Of a stretch of DNA of 64,000 nucleotides, positions 9,495 through 17,307 are shown in pieces. This DNA comes from Vicinamibacterales bacterium (GTDB taxonomy: Bacteria > Acidobacteriota > Vicinamibacteria > Vicinamibacterales > 2-12-FULL-66-21): NCBI GenBank assembly GCA_035699745.1, contig DASSPH010000050.1, positions 1 through 64,000 of the forward strand, in the 5' to 3' direction. The notes under the pieces were generated by a model, which worked only from the letters and a program-made list of their open reading frames with translations, ran no database searches and was not told where the DNA came from. A program made the position numbers and the translations under genes. How positions within the stretch are numbered: position 1 is the stretch's first letter; the number at the start of each line of letters is the position of its first letter.

Positions 9495-10793
9495 TTACTT
9501 GGAGGCGGCGGACTTCACCGCGGGCGGCGGGCGCAGGGTGTACGACGTCTTGTACTTGAGGTCGTAGCGGCCCGCTTTGGCGACCTTGATCTCGATCGCC
9601 CGGCGCTTCTTCAGCGGATCGGGATTGCTCGAGTAGTAGCCGAGCACGTAGTAGTCGCTCGTCTCGGCGTCGATGCGCTTGAGCGCCGTGTCGAAATCGT
9701 TCGAGTTGACGACCGCGTAGCCGCCGGTCAGGTCGGCGATGACCCGCAGGCTGCTCTGCGTCTCACGCACGTGATCCTGCCAGTCCATGACGTCGAGCTT
9801 CGTCTCGTCGAGATCCGGTCCGCCGACCAGCCCGCGCGGGTCGATGGTGTAGATCGTCACGTTGGAGCGGTTGGCCTGACGCGTCAGCTCCGACAGCTCC
9901 GCCGCGAGATCCGCCGCCGCGAACTGGTTCCCCTGTTTCGAGAACGGGTTGACCTCGTTGCTCGAGTTGTTGCTGCTGTCGCTGTCGTCGGAGTTGCCGC
10001 GCCCCATCATCGAGGAGTAGCGCTCGTTCGCTTCCTTGGCGCGGGACTTCGAGAACGGGTCGAAATCGTAGCCGTTGCTGACGTAGATGAACGCCTTGCG
10101 CCGGTTGTGCACCTGCGACAGGTTGTTGAGCAGCTCGTAGGCGGTCGAGAACGCCACGTGCGCGCGGTACCGCACTTCGGGCGGCCCCTGCGCGCCCTCG
10201 GGCGTCTCGATGATCTCCTGCGGCTTGAGACCGCTGCCGGCGATCTTGTTGATCGCCTCGTCGAGCCGCTTCACGTCGTAGGTCATGTCGACCGAGATCG
10301 AGGACGGCCCGGTCGAGACGATGCCGAACATGTCGCCGTCGTGAATCAGCTCGCGGCGGATCTTCTTGAACAGCTCGCGGATGCGGCCGGTGTTCCGGAA
10401 ATCCATGTGGAGGTCGTCCACGAAGATCAGGAAGATGCGGCCCGAGGCGTCGTTGGTCGGACGCGGCGGCGGGAGCAGGATGCCTTCCTGCACTGGAGGC
10501 GGCGGCGCGCCGATGTCGTTGATCACGCGCCCGCCGTGCGTCAGCACGAACGTCACGACATCCTGCTTGACGCCGTCCTCGAAGACTTCGAAGTCCCCCT
10601 TCGCGAGATTGGCGACGAACTGCCCTTTCTCGTCCCGGACGATCACGTCGGTCGTCACGAGATCCACGCTGCGGCGGATCACGTCGCGAGACTGCTGGAC
10701 CGGAGCCAGGATGCCTTCCGGCTTCTGTGGATCCTGCGCCGAGAGGCTGGCGGCCGCGCCCAGGAGAGCTGCCGCCACGAGGTACTTCCGCAT
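9495..10793 (-). CDS. VWFA-related acidobacterial domain protein, secreted
   Basis: Exported protein with a von Willebrand A-like fold. After a signal peptide (AAALLGAAASLSAQ) comes a beta-rich segment with VDLVTTDVIVRDEKGQFVAN and LAKGDFEVFEDGVKQ, the hallmark of the family known as VWFA-related Acidobacterial domain (TIGR03436). A VWA region with RIFLIFVDDLHMDF follows. The canonical DxSxS MIDAS is not evident, as is usual in this family. An Asn/Ser-rich insert (GNSDDSDSSNNSSNEV) interrupts the middle. The function is unknown; secreted adhesion or protein interaction is the usual guess. The ATG at 10793 is preferred because TATAAT lies 7 nt upstream; another ATG at 10802 overlaps that hexamer. 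Confidence 0.85.
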   Translation of the reverse strand: MRKYLVAAALLGAAASLSAQDPQKPEGILAPVQQSRDVIRRSVDLVTTDVIVRDEKGQFVANLAKGDFEVFEDGVKQDVVTFVLTHGGRVINDIGAPPPPVQEGILLPPPRPTNDASGRIFLIFVDDLHMDFRNTGRIRELFKKIRRELIHDGDMFGIVSTGPSSISVDMTYDVKRLDEAINKIAGSGLKPQEIIETPEGAQGPPEVRYRAHVAFSTAYELLNNLSQVHNRRKAFIYVSNGYDFDPFSKSRAKEANERYSSMMGRGNSDDSDSSNNSSNEVNPFSKQGNQFAAADLAAELSELTRQANRSNVTIYTIDPRGLVGGPDLDETKLDVMDWQDHVRETQSSLRVIADLTGGYAVVNSNDFDTALKRIDAETSDYYVLGYYSSNPDPLKKRRAIEIKVAKAGRYDLKYKTSYTLRPPPAVKSAASK

Positions 10794-10800
10794 GTTCGTC

Positions 10801-10806
10801 ATTATA
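10801..10806 (-). promoter_or_regulatory. -10 hexamer of a probable leaderless transcript
   Basis: TATAAT ends 7 nt before the ATG at 10793. Transcription would begin at or next to that codon. Confidence 0.55.
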
Positions 10807-10830
10807 GCGTGCCCCCTCCCCCGGGCGCGG

Positions 10831-11712
10831 CTATCGGCGGCGCTGGTGGCCGACCTCGGCGCGAAGGCTGTCGAAGACGCTCTCGTATTGCTCGAGCGCC
10901 GCCGCCACCTCGTCCGCGGTGAGCCACGCGTCGGGGTTAAGACGTTCGACCCGCGCGTTCAGCTCTGCCCTGGCGGCGTCGTCCATCTCCCTTTCGGCGA
11001 TGCGCGCCACGAGCTGCGCGTAGCGGGCGCGGAGCCGCGTCACGGCGTCGGCGCCGAGCCGCGCGGCCGCGGCGGATGGGGCGGTCTGCGGACCAGGCTG
11101 CGCGTCGGTCGGCACGCGCGCGTGGGACGCTTCGGCGTACTCGACGTATTCGGCGTGATCGGCGGCGAGCGGTTCGCCATGCCTCACGGCGACGGATTCG
11201 GGTTCTTCGGGTTCTACGGGTTCTACGGGTTCTCCGGGTTCGGGTTCTCCGGGTTCTCCGGGTTCTACGGGTTCTACGGGTTCTACGGGTTCTCCGGGTT
11301 CTGCCGTCGCACCGAACTCTTCGAGAATGAGGTCGGCGTGCGCGGCGGCGCGCTCCTCGGCGAGTTCCGCGCTCGCGTCGTGGACGATCGCGGGCGGGGC
11401 GGGGGGAACGGCGGCGGCGGTGGTCTGGGACGGGCGCGAGCGTTCGGGCGGGCGCTGATCGCGGCCGTCGCGCCGGCGGTCGCGGTCCCGCGGGTCGCGA
11501 TCGCGATCGCGGCGTGCGCCCTGTTCCTGCGGAACCTCTTTCAGCAGGCGCGCCCAGTCGAACTGGATGTCGGGATTGTGCTCCTCGAGCAGGCGCATCG
11601 CGTGCTCGTCGATGGGCGCGCGGCCCACCCGCACGCCGGGCGGCGTGCGGAACCAGTAGAGAAGACGCTGACCGTGCCCGCGGCCGCGCCGGCGCGATCC
11701 GCCGTCGGTCAC
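10831..11712 (-). CDS. uncharacterised protein with Pro-Glu-Val repeat linker
   Basis: I cannot assign a function. The N-terminal part reads LLYWFRTPPGVRVGR and IDEHAMRLLEEHNPDIQFDW. A basic Arg/Asp-rich stretch follows, then a low-complexity linker of EPV/EPG triplets encoded by a 9-bp minisatellite. The helical C-terminal domain (about 90 residues) contains RLRARYAQLVARIAERE and LNPDAWLTADEVAAALEQYE. The annotated start is GTG 11712, but the upstream sequence QLRFTRDKRGYETT looks coding. A CTG at 11763 with GGAAG 6 nt before it could be the true start, directly after the stop of the upstream gene in the same frame. Confidence 0.65.
   Translation of the reverse strand: MTDGGSRRRGRGHGQRLLYWFRTPPGVRVGRAPIDEHAMRLLEEHNPDIQFDWARLLKEVPQEQGARRDRDRDPRDRDRRRDGRDQRPPERSRPSQTTAAAVPPAPPAIVHDASAELAEERAAAHADLILEEFGATAEPGEPVEPVEPVEPGEPGEPEPGEPVEPVEPEEPESVAVRHGEPLAADHAEYVEYAEASHARVPTDAQPGPQTAPSAAAARLGADAVTRLRARYAQLVARIAEREMDDAARAELNARVERLNPDAWLTADEVAAALEQYESVFDSLRAEVGHQRRR
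11197..11302. repeat. 9-bp minisatellite encoding EPV/EPG repeats
   Basis: About eleven imperfect copies of a 9-bp unit of the type GGTTCTACG or GGTTCTCCG. The unit length keeps the reading frame, so copy-number change would lengthen or shorten the Pro-Glu linker of the overlapping gene. Confidence 0.85.
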
Positions 11713-11766
11713 CGCGGTGGTTTCGTAGCCGCGCTTGTCGCGGGTGAAACGCAGTTGCGGCAGAGG

Positions 11767-12369
11767 TTACTTCCTTTTCTTCTTTCCGTTCGCGTTCCGG
11801 GTGGCCGCGGGCTTCGCCTTGCTCTTCGGCTTCGCGCTGCGCGCCGGCGCTTTGGCCGCCGCCTTCGAGCTCTTCGGATTGCCGTTCTTCGCCGCCGAAG
11901 CGGTGGCCCTGGCGCGGGCCGGCTCGGCGGGCGCAGGCCGCTGCGCCAGCTTCGCGACGAGCGTGAAGCGGGTCTGATCGCCCAACGTGTGGTAGCTCCA
12001 GATCTCCGTCACGTCGACGTGGTTCTCGGTGCACAGCCGGCGCGCGATATCGACCGCGGCGGCGGGCACGTACAAGAAAAACGGCGCCCGGGCACGGCCG
12101 AAGTGCGCCCACTGCGCCATCGCTTCCAGGTGATTGACCGATTCCCCCGTCTCGACTTCGATCAGCCCTTCGAGACGATGCCCTTTGTCCGGGGACGTCA
12201 GGACGAGGTCGGGATACATCTGCCCCGCCCCGATCTTCACGCCTGCTCCCTGCTCGTCGCCGATGTTGATCGCTACATCATGCTTGCGCTTGAGCTTTGC
12301 CTGGAGCAGCCGGATGACCCGGTCATGCTCGAGCTGCTCTCGGACGGGGCGAACCAGTATCGGACTCAA
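11767..12369 (-). CDS. uncharacterised protein with Lys/Ala-rich basic tail
   Basis: No family is recognised with confidence. The first 140 residues look globular: a helical start (REQLEHDRVIRLLQAKLKRK), then DVAINIGDEQ, a YPDLVL strand and LEGLIEVETGESVN. The spacing of D (PDLVL) and ExE (IEVET) faintly recalls a PD-(D/E)XK nuclease core, but the usual ExK lysine is missing. The last 55 residues are a histone-like Lys/Ala/Pro tail ending KKKRK, which suggests nucleic-acid or membrane contact. The start is TTG, preceded by GGAGG. The downstream gene lies in the same frame right after the stop. Confidence 0.65.
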   Translation of the reverse strand: MSPILVRPVREQLEHDRVIRLLQAKLKRKHDVAINIGDEQGAGVKIGAGQMYPDLVLTSPDKGHRLEGLIEVETGESVNHLEAMAQWAHFGRARAPFFLYVPAAAVDIARRLCTENHVDVTEIWSYHTLGDQTRFTLVAKLAQRPAPAEPARARATASAAKNGNPKSSKAAAKAPARSAKPKSKAKPAATRNANGKKKRK

Positions 12370-12410
12370 GTAACCTCCGGCGAACCCGCAATGGTAACTT
12401 ACTCAGCCGC

Positions 12411-12442
12411 TTGACGGGGATCTCTTTTGGCTTCATTATGAT
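12411..12442 (+). promoter_or_regulatory. candidate promoter of the response regulator-hemE-hemY run
   Basis: TTGACG at 12411-12416. The -10 is either CATTAT (12434-12439, 17-nt spacer) or TATGAT (12437-12442). The start site would fall at or very near the GTG at 12446. Confidence 0.5.
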
Positions 12443-12445
12443 GCG

Positions 12446-12850
12446 GTGATTGCCGCGGCCGAGAGCCTGCCCGCCGAGTCCGCCACGAAAACCATCCTGA
12501 TCGTGGACGACGACCGATCCGTAGCCGACACGTTCGCCCGGATGCTCAAGCTCGAGGGGTTCGAAGTCGCGACCGCGATCAACGCGGAGTCGGGTCTCGA
12601 GCTTGCCGACAACGTCCGGCCGAGCGCGATTATCCTCGATATGCGCATGCCGATAACCAACGGCTTGCAGTTTTTGCGCACGGTCCGCTCGAAGCCTCAC
12701 CTCCTCGAAACCCCCGTCGCCATCGTCACCGGCGATTACTTCCTGCCGGATCCGGTTCAGCAGGAGCTGAAATCCCTCGGCGCTTCGATCCGCTTCAAGC
12801 CCTTGTGGCTCGAAGACTTGATCGCTCTCGCGAAGACGCTCGTCGCCTAG
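12446..12850 (+). CDS. single-domain response regulator (CheY-like receiver)
   Basis: Phosphorylation-controlled signalling protein without an output domain. The acidic pocket D21-D23 (LIVDDDRS), phosphoacceptor D65 (IILDMRMP), switch residue T95 (VAIVTGD) and conserved K118 (IRFKPL) are all present, so the receiver should be functional. The last strand-helix part is slightly shortened. The start is GTG; no cognate kinase is adjacent. The stop TAG shares its last base with the GTG of hemE, so the two genes are tightly coupled. Placing a stand-alone receiver ahead of haem genes may reflect only co-transcription. Confidence 0.88.
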   Translation: MIAAAESLPAESATKTILIVDDDRSVADTFARMLKLEGFEVATAINAESGLELADNVRPSAIILDMRMPITNGLQFLRTVRSKPHLLETPVAIVTGDYFLPDPVQQELKSLGASIRFKPLWLEDLIALAKTLVA

Positions 12851-13875
12851 TGACCGATCGGTTCCTGCGGGCCTGCCGCCGCCAGCCCGTCGACGCCACG
12901 CCCGTCTGGTTCATGCGTCAGGCGGGCCGCTACATGGCCGACTACCGCGCGCTGCGTCAGCGGTATTCCCTGCTGGAAATCTGTGCGCACCCCGAGCTGG
13001 CCGTGGCGGTGACGCTGCAGCCGGTCGACGTGATCGACGTCGACGCCGCGATCCTGTTCTCGGATCTGCTGCTGCCCTTCACGCCGATGGGGCTGACGTT
13101 CGATTTCGTGAAGGGGGAAGGGCCTTCGGTTGAACACCCGATTCGCAGCGCCGCCGACGTCGAGCGCGTGCGCGTCGTCGATCTGCGCGAGGGGCTCGGG
13201 CATGTGCTCGAAACGATCACCCTCCTGCGCCGCGAGCTGGAGCACAAGGTGCCGTTGATCGGCTTCGGCGGCGCGCCGTTCACCATGGCGGCCTACGCGA
13301 TCGAAGGCGGCCCGTCGACCAGTTACGCCACGACGAAGGCGTTCATGTACGCGCAGCCGGCGGCGTGGCACACGCTCTGCGACCGCTTCGCCACCGTCAT
13401 GGCGGACTACCTGGTCGCGCAGGTCAGAGCCGGCGCCCAGGCGATCCAGGTGTTCGACTCGTGGGTCGGACAACTGTCGCGATCCGATTACCGGGAGTAC
13501 GCGCTGCCGCACACGCGGCGGATTTTCGACGAGCTCGCCGGCACGGGCGTGCCGACGATCCACTTCGGCGTCAACACCGGCGCGATTCTCGGGGAAATGA
13601 GAGCCGCCGGCGGCGACGTCATCGGCGTGGACTGGCGCCTGCCGCTCGACGAGGCGTGGACGCTCGTCGGCCGCGATCGCGGCATTCAAGGCAACCTGGA
13701 TCCGATCCGCCTGCTCGGTCCCGAGCACGGCCTGTTCGCGGCCGCCGACGAAGTGCTGCTCCGCGCCGCCGGCCGTCCCGGCCACATCTTCAACCTGGGG
13801 CACGGCATCCTGCCCGACACGCCGCTCGAACGGGTGCAGGCGCTCGCGCGGCACGTGCACAGCCACCGGCTGTAA
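12850..13875 (+). CDS. hemE: uroporphyrinogen III decarboxylase
   Basis: Decarboxylates the four acetate side chains of uroporphyrinogen III to give coproporphyrinogen III in the cytoplasm. Family motifs are clear: PVWFMRQAGRYMADYR near the N-terminus (substrate-binding Arg), AILFSDLLLPFTPMG with the catalytic Asp, and GFGGAPFTMAAYAIEGG. The C-terminal end carries FNLGHGILPDTP. The product has 341 residues, the usual length. GTG 12850 is chosen as start because it overlaps the preceding stop and begins right before the conserved region; the longer version would extend into the response regulator gene. The protoporphyrinogen oxidase gene follows after 21 nt. Confidence 0.95.
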   Translation: MTDRFLRACRRQPVDATPVWFMRQAGRYMADYRALRQRYSLLEICAHPELAVAVTLQPVDVIDVDAAILFSDLLLPFTPMGLTFDFVKGEGPSVEHPIRSAADVERVRVVDLREGLGHVLETITLLRRELEHKVPLIGFGGAPFTMAAYAIEGGPSTSYATTKAFMYAQPAAWHTLCDRFATVMADYLVAQVRAGAQAIQVFDSWVGQLSRSDYREYALPHTRRIFDELAGTGVPTIHFGVNTGAILGEMRAAGGDVIGVDWRLPLDEAWTLVGRDRGIQGNLDPIRLLGPEHGLFAAADEVLLRAAGRPGHIFNLGHGILPDTPLERVQALARHVHSHRL

Positions 13876-13896
13876 GCTCGCTTTCGGAGTCACGCT

Positions 13897-15225
13897 TTGC
13901 GGACGGACGTGGTGATCGTCGGGGCGGGCATCGCCGGTCTTTCGGCGGCCTACGAGCTCACGCGGCGCGGACGCGGCGTGCGCGTCCTCGAGGCGTCGCG
14001 CCGCGCCGGCGGCCTGATTCACACCGAGCACACCGGCGGGTTCACGATCGAGGCCGGTCCGGATTCGATCCTGAATGCGAAGCCCGCCGCGCTCACGCTG
14101 ATCCGCGAGCTCGGAATTGCCTCGGCGCTGCAGACGGTGCGGCCGGGGGCGCGCGCGTTCGTGCTCAAGGGGACGGTGCTGCATGCGCTGCCGCAGCCGT
14201 CGCTGCTCGGCATTCCGCTCACCGCCGAGGCGCTCGCCCGCTACGACCTGCTGTCCCCTGCCGGGCGCGAACGGATCGCCATCGAGCCGACAATCCCGCC
14301 GCGCCGCGGCGATGACGACGAGGCGGTTGGCGCGTTCTTCCGGCGCCGCTTCGGCGACGAGGCGGTCGATCTGATCGCGCAGCCGCTGCTCGGCGGCATT
14401 CACGCGGGCGATATCGAACAGCTCTCGATGCGGTCGCTGTTTCCGTCGCTGGTCGCACGCGAGCGCGAGCACGGACGTGTGACGATCCCGGCCGCGCCGC
14501 GCGGCGGCGACGCCGGATTCTCCTCGCTTCGCGGCGGCATGTCGACGCTCGTGGACGCGCTCGTACGCTCGCTGCCGCCGGGCACCATCGAATTCAACGC
14601 CTCCGTCCGCTCGCTTGCCGACATCGACGCCGGATGCACCATCCTGGCGCTGCCGGCGCACGCGGCGGCGCCGCTGATCGCGCCGCTGGACGCGGACGCC
14701 GCGGCGCTCGCCGCGACGGTGCCGTACGTCTCGACCGCATCGGTGGCGCTGGCGTGGCCGCGCGCCAGCGTGCCGCATCCGCTCGACGGCACCGGCTTCG
14801 TCGTCTCGCGCCGCTACTCCGCCGTCCGCATCACGGCGTGCACGTGGGTGTCGTCGAAGTGGGAAGACCGCGCCCCTGACGGCACCGCGCTGCTGCGCGC
14901 GTTCGTCGGCGGCGCCCACGACCCGGCGGTCGCAGAGCTTCCCGACGACGACCTGATCGCGATCGTGCGCCGCGATCTGCGCGACGTCATGGGCATCACC
15001 GCCGCGCCGTCGCTCGCCCGCGCCTATCGCTGGCCTCGCGCCGGCGCCCAGCACGTTGTCGGCCACCTGGATCGCGTGGCGGAGATCGAGCGCCGCCTCG
15101 CGCCGCACCGTGTCTTCGTCGCCGGCAGCGGCTTCCGCGCCGTCGGCATCCCGGATTGCGTGGCTGATGGACGGCGGGTCGCGGCGGCGGTCACGGACGC
15201 ACTCACGGAGAGGCGCAGGCTGTAG
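13897..15225 (+). CDS. hemG: protoporphyrinogen/coproporphyrinogen oxidase (HemY/HemG type)
   Basis: FAD-dependent oxidase late in haem synthesis. The Rossmann dinucleotide motif is at the very start (VVIVGAGIAGLSAAYELTRRG), with the FAD-binding GGLIHTEH region next and the C-terminal FAD motif (RVFVAGSGFRAVGIPDCVADGRRVA) close to the end. Length is 442 residues, normal for HemY. The start is TTG 13897 with CGGAG 7 nt before it. The ferrochelatase gene that often sits between hemE and this gene is absent. From sequence alone I cannot tell whether the substrate is proto- or coproporphyrinogen. Confidence 0.9.
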   Translation: MRTDVVIVGAGIAGLSAAYELTRRGRGVRVLEASRRAGGLIHTEHTGGFTIEAGPDSILNAKPAALTLIRELGIASALQTVRPGARAFVLKGTVLHALPQPSLLGIPLTAEALARYDLLSPAGRERIAIEPTIPPRRGDDDEAVGAFFRRRFGDEAVDLIAQPLLGGIHAGDIEQLSMRSLFPSLVAREREHGRVTIPAAPRGGDAGFSSLRGGMSTLVDALVRSLPPGTIEFNASVRSLADIDAGCTILALPAHAAAPLIAPLDADAAALAATVPYVSTASVALAWPRASVPHPLDGTGFVVSRRYSAVRITACTWVSSKWEDRAPDGTALLRAFVGGAHDPAVAELPDDDLIAIVRRDLRDVMGITAAPSLARAYRWPRAGAQHVVGHLDRVAEIERRLAPHRVFVAGSGFRAVGIPDCVADGRRVAAAVTDALTERRRL

Positions 15226-15228
15226 ACT
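15223..15228 (+). promoter_or_regulatory. -10 hexamer of a probable leaderless transcript
   Basis: TAGACT, whose first three bases are the stop codon of the preceding oxidase gene, ends 6 nt before the ATG at 15235. Confidence 0.45.
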
Positions 15229-15234
15229 GGGCTG

Positions 15235-15846
15235 ATGAAACTCGCGTGCTCGATCGTCACCGTCGCGGTGCTGCTGTGCGGCTCGGCCCTGGCGCAGGCG
15301 CCGGACGTCAACAGGATCCTCGCGGACATCCGCGCGAAGGACAAGGGACAGCTCGCCGTGTCGGAAGAGGACGGACGGTTCCTGCGGCTGATGATCGCGT
15401 CGACGAACCGCAAGCGCGTGCTGGAGATCGGCGGCGCCAGCGGCTACAGCGCGATCTGGATGGCGCAGGGGCTGCGCGCCACCGGCGGGCGGCTGGTGAC
15501 AATCGAGTACGATCCGGTGCGCGCCCGGGAGCTCGCCGACAACGTCAAGCGCGCCGGCTTCAGCGACATCGTCCAGGTGGTCGCGGGCGACGCGTTCGCG
15601 GAGATCCCCAAGCTGCAGGGCACGTTCGATTTCGTCTTCCTCGACGCCTGGAAGCGCGACTACAAGAAGTTCTTCGACACGGTCTATCCGCGGCTGGACA
15701 AGGGAGGGATCTTCACCGCGCACAACGTGGTGAACAAGCGCAGCGAGATGGGCGACTTCCTGGATGCCATCCAGCGGAACCCGTCGCTCTGGACGACGAT
15801 CGTGGCGCCGTCAGGCGAAGGGATTTCGCTGTCGTTGAAGCGCTAG
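15235..15846 (+). CDS. O-methyltransferase-like protein with signal peptide
   Basis: Class I SAM-dependent methyltransferase fold of the catechol/caffeoyl-CoA O-methyltransferase type. The SAM site is VLEIGGASGYSAIWMAQGL, followed by the acidic strand TIEYDPVRA and metal-site-like residues in FVFLDAWKRDYKKFF. Unusually, the first 21 residues are a clean signal peptide (SIVTVAVLLCGSALAQA), which would send a SAM-using enzyme to the periplasm. At 203 residues it is close to family length even with the signal. A TAGACT hexamer lies 6 nt before the ATG and there is no Shine-Dalgarno. The substrate is unknown. Confidence 0.82.
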   Translation: MKLACSIVTVAVLLCGSALAQAPDVNRILADIRAKDKGQLAVSEEDGRFLRLMIASTNRKRVLEIGGASGYSAIWMAQGLRATGGRLVTIEYDPVRARELADNVKRAGFSDIVQVVAGDAFAEIPKLQGTFDFVFLDAWKRDYKKFFDTVYPRLDKGGIFTAHNVVNKRSEMGDFLDAIQRNPSLWTTIVAPSGEGISLSLKR

Positions 15847-15861
15847 GAGCGGCGGGCGCGA

Positions 15862-16113
15862 CTACTCTTCGGCGGCGGCCGCCACAGGCACGGCAGCCTT
15901 CGCCTTGACGGTGCGCTTCTTGCGCGGCTTGCCGCTGCGCAGTCCCGGCGGGACCGGCTCGTTGCTGGGCTCGAGCTTCGACATGCTCGTCATGAACTTC
16001 TTGACACCATGCTCGTCGAACTGCACGCGCGTATACGCGTCTTCGACGGCAATGACGGACCCGAGTCCGTAGGTCGGTTCCACGACACGAGCCCCGACCT
16101 CGAAGCGCTTCAT
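15862..16113 (-). CDS. small SH3/KOW-like beta-barrel protein with basic tail
   Basis: Residues 1-45 (RFEVGARVVEPTYGLGSVIA and VRVQFD-like strands, then GVKKFMTSMSKLEP) resemble the small beta-barrel found in CarD-type and UvrD C-terminal (DUF3553-like) modules, which bind RNA polymerase. The tail is Lys/Arg-rich and then Ala-rich. The ATG at 16113 has GGAGT 5 nt upstream and is preferred over an in-frame ATG at 16170. It is convergent with the methyltransferase gene. A role as a transcription-linked accessory protein is a weak inference from the fold. Confidence 0.6.
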   Translation of the reverse strand: MKRFEVGARVVEPTYGLGSVIAVEDAYTRVQFDEHGVKKFMTSMSKLEPSNEPVPPGLRSGKPRKKRTVKAKAAVPVAAAAEE

Positions 16114-16230
16114 CCTCGACTCCTTCACTCCGGCAGCGTCCGGACCGCCCCATACGGACGGGCTCGCCACCGCAAACTCCAGATTATCAGTATCTTAGGG
16201 GACACGTCAAATACCGTATCCTAGGAGGCC

Positions 16231-17142
16231 ATGGCCCGGCCCGTACACATCATCGGCGTCTCGCTCGATCTTGGCGGCAACCGCCGCGGCGTCGACATGG
16301 GACCCTCCGCGTTCCGCATCGCCGGTCTGGGCGAGCGTCTCACCGGTCTGGGGATGACGGTCGCCGACGCCGGCGATCTCGTCGCCCCCATCCCCGAGAC
16401 GAAGGCGTTCGGCGATCCGAGCAAGAAATACATCCGCGAGATCGCGCGCGTCTGCGAGCGGCTCTATAAGACGTCGCTCGCGGTGCTCGAGAAGGGCGGG
16501 ATCCCGCTCGTGCTCGGCGGAGATCACTCCCTGGCGGCCGGCTCGGTGGCGGCCACGGCCGACTTCATCCGCCGGTACGACAAGCCGCTGGGACTGATCT
16601 GGGTCGACGCGCACGGCGACATGAACACGCCGGCGACGTCGGGCAGCGGCAACGTCCACGGCATGCCGCTCGCCGCGCTGCTCGGCTCCGAGCCGGCGGA
16701 GCTCGCCCGCATCGGCGGCTTCTCCCCCAAGGTGACGCCCGACCGCACCGTGCTCATCGGCATCCGCAACCTCGACGAGCGCGAGAAGGGCCGGATCCGC
16801 GAGTCCGGCGTCCACGTGTTCACCATGAAGGACATCGATCGCCACGGCATCGCGCAGACGGTCGAACAGGCGATCGCCATCGCCGGCCGCGACGCAGGAG
16901 GGCTCCACGTGTCGTTCGATCTCGACGTGTGCGATCCGGCGATCGCGCCGGGCGTCGGCACGCCGGTGAAGGGAGGCCTCGACTATCGCGAGGCGCACAT
17001 GGTCATGGAAATGGTCGCCGACTCCGGCCTGCTGCGGGCGCTCGACCTGGTCGAAGTGAACCCCGTGCTCGACGACCGCAACATGACGGCAATCCTCGGC
17101 GCGGAACTGGCGTCTTCGGCGCTCGGACAGCGAATACTCTGA
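16231..17142 (+). CDS. rocF: arginase
   Basis: Mn-dependent ureohydrolase that converts L-arginine to ornithine and urea. All metal-ligand motifs are present: GGDHS (about residue 100), DAHGDMNTP with the Asp/His/Asp ligands (about 125-133) and SFDLDVCDP (about 228-236). The N-terminus DLGGNRRGVDMGPSAFR and the NVHGMPLAALLG segment are arginase-like rather than agmatinase-like. Length is 303 residues, normal. AGGAGG sits only 2 nt from the ATG, and TATCCT ends 8 nt before it, so initiation could be leaderless or SD-assisted. The gene stands alone, just left of the integrated-element remnant. Confidence 0.92.
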   Translation: MARPVHIIGVSLDLGGNRRGVDMGPSAFRIAGLGERLTGLGMTVADAGDLVAPIPETKAFGDPSKKYIREIARVCERLYKTSLAVLEKGGIPLVLGGDHSLAAGSVAATADFIRRYDKPLGLIWVDAHGDMNTPATSGSGNVHGMPLAALLGSEPAELARIGGFSPKVTPDRTVLIGIRNLDEREKGRIRESGVHVFTMKDIDRHGIAQTVEQAIAIAGRDAGGLHVSFDLDVCDPAIAPGVGTPVKGGLDYREAHMVMEMVADSGLLRALDLVEVNPVLDDRNMTAILGAELASSALGQRIL

Positions 17143-17150
17143 GGCAGACG

Positions 17151-17227
17151 CGAATCCCTAATCCCTGATCGCTGATCCCGAATCCCGAATCCCGAATCGC
17201 GGATCGCGGATCCCGAATCGCGCATCG
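17151..17227. repeat. short tandem repeat of GATCCCGAATC type
   Basis: About nine degenerate 7-9 bp units (AATCCCGA, ATCGCGG, AATCCCT) in a row, filling the space between the arginase stop and the tRNA-derived att copy. No coding capacity is apparent. Confidence 0.75.
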
Positions 17228-17263
17228 GCCAGCAAAGCGCGAGCGCAACGGAGCGGCAAGAAA

Positions 17264-17307
17264 TGACCCGGGTGGGGATCGAACCCACGACCCTGTGATT
17301 AAAAGTC
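17264..17307 (-). repeat. distal attachment-site copy (3' end of tRNA-Lys)
   Basis: Exact 44-bp duplicate of the 3' half of the intact tRNA-Lys gene at 19302-19345, from the anticodon stem-loop to the discriminator base. Identity ends abruptly on both sides. This is the usual footprint of a tyrosine-integrase element that integrated at a tRNA 3' end, with the second copy marking its far edge. Confidence 0.88.

Noticed and set aside
11767-12369. PD-(D/E)XK nuclease for the Lys-tail protein
   Set aside because: The D and ExE spacing is suggestive, but the catalytic Lys is absent and no conserved nuclease context is present; left as uncharacterised.
12437-12448. Response-regulator gene as another leaderless gene
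   Set aside because: TATGAT is only 3 nt from the GTG, and the alternative CATTAT does not fit TANNNT, so I did not count it in the pattern.
12847-15723. 958-codon minus-strand frame opposite hemE and the porphyrin oxidase gene
   Set aside because: Antisense shadow; hemE, the oxidase and the methyltransferase on the plus strand have clear catalytic motifs.
17151-17227. Possible CRISPR-like array
   Set aside because: Units are only 7-9 bp, directly adjacent and degenerate, with no spacers and no cas genes; it is a simple tandem repeat.
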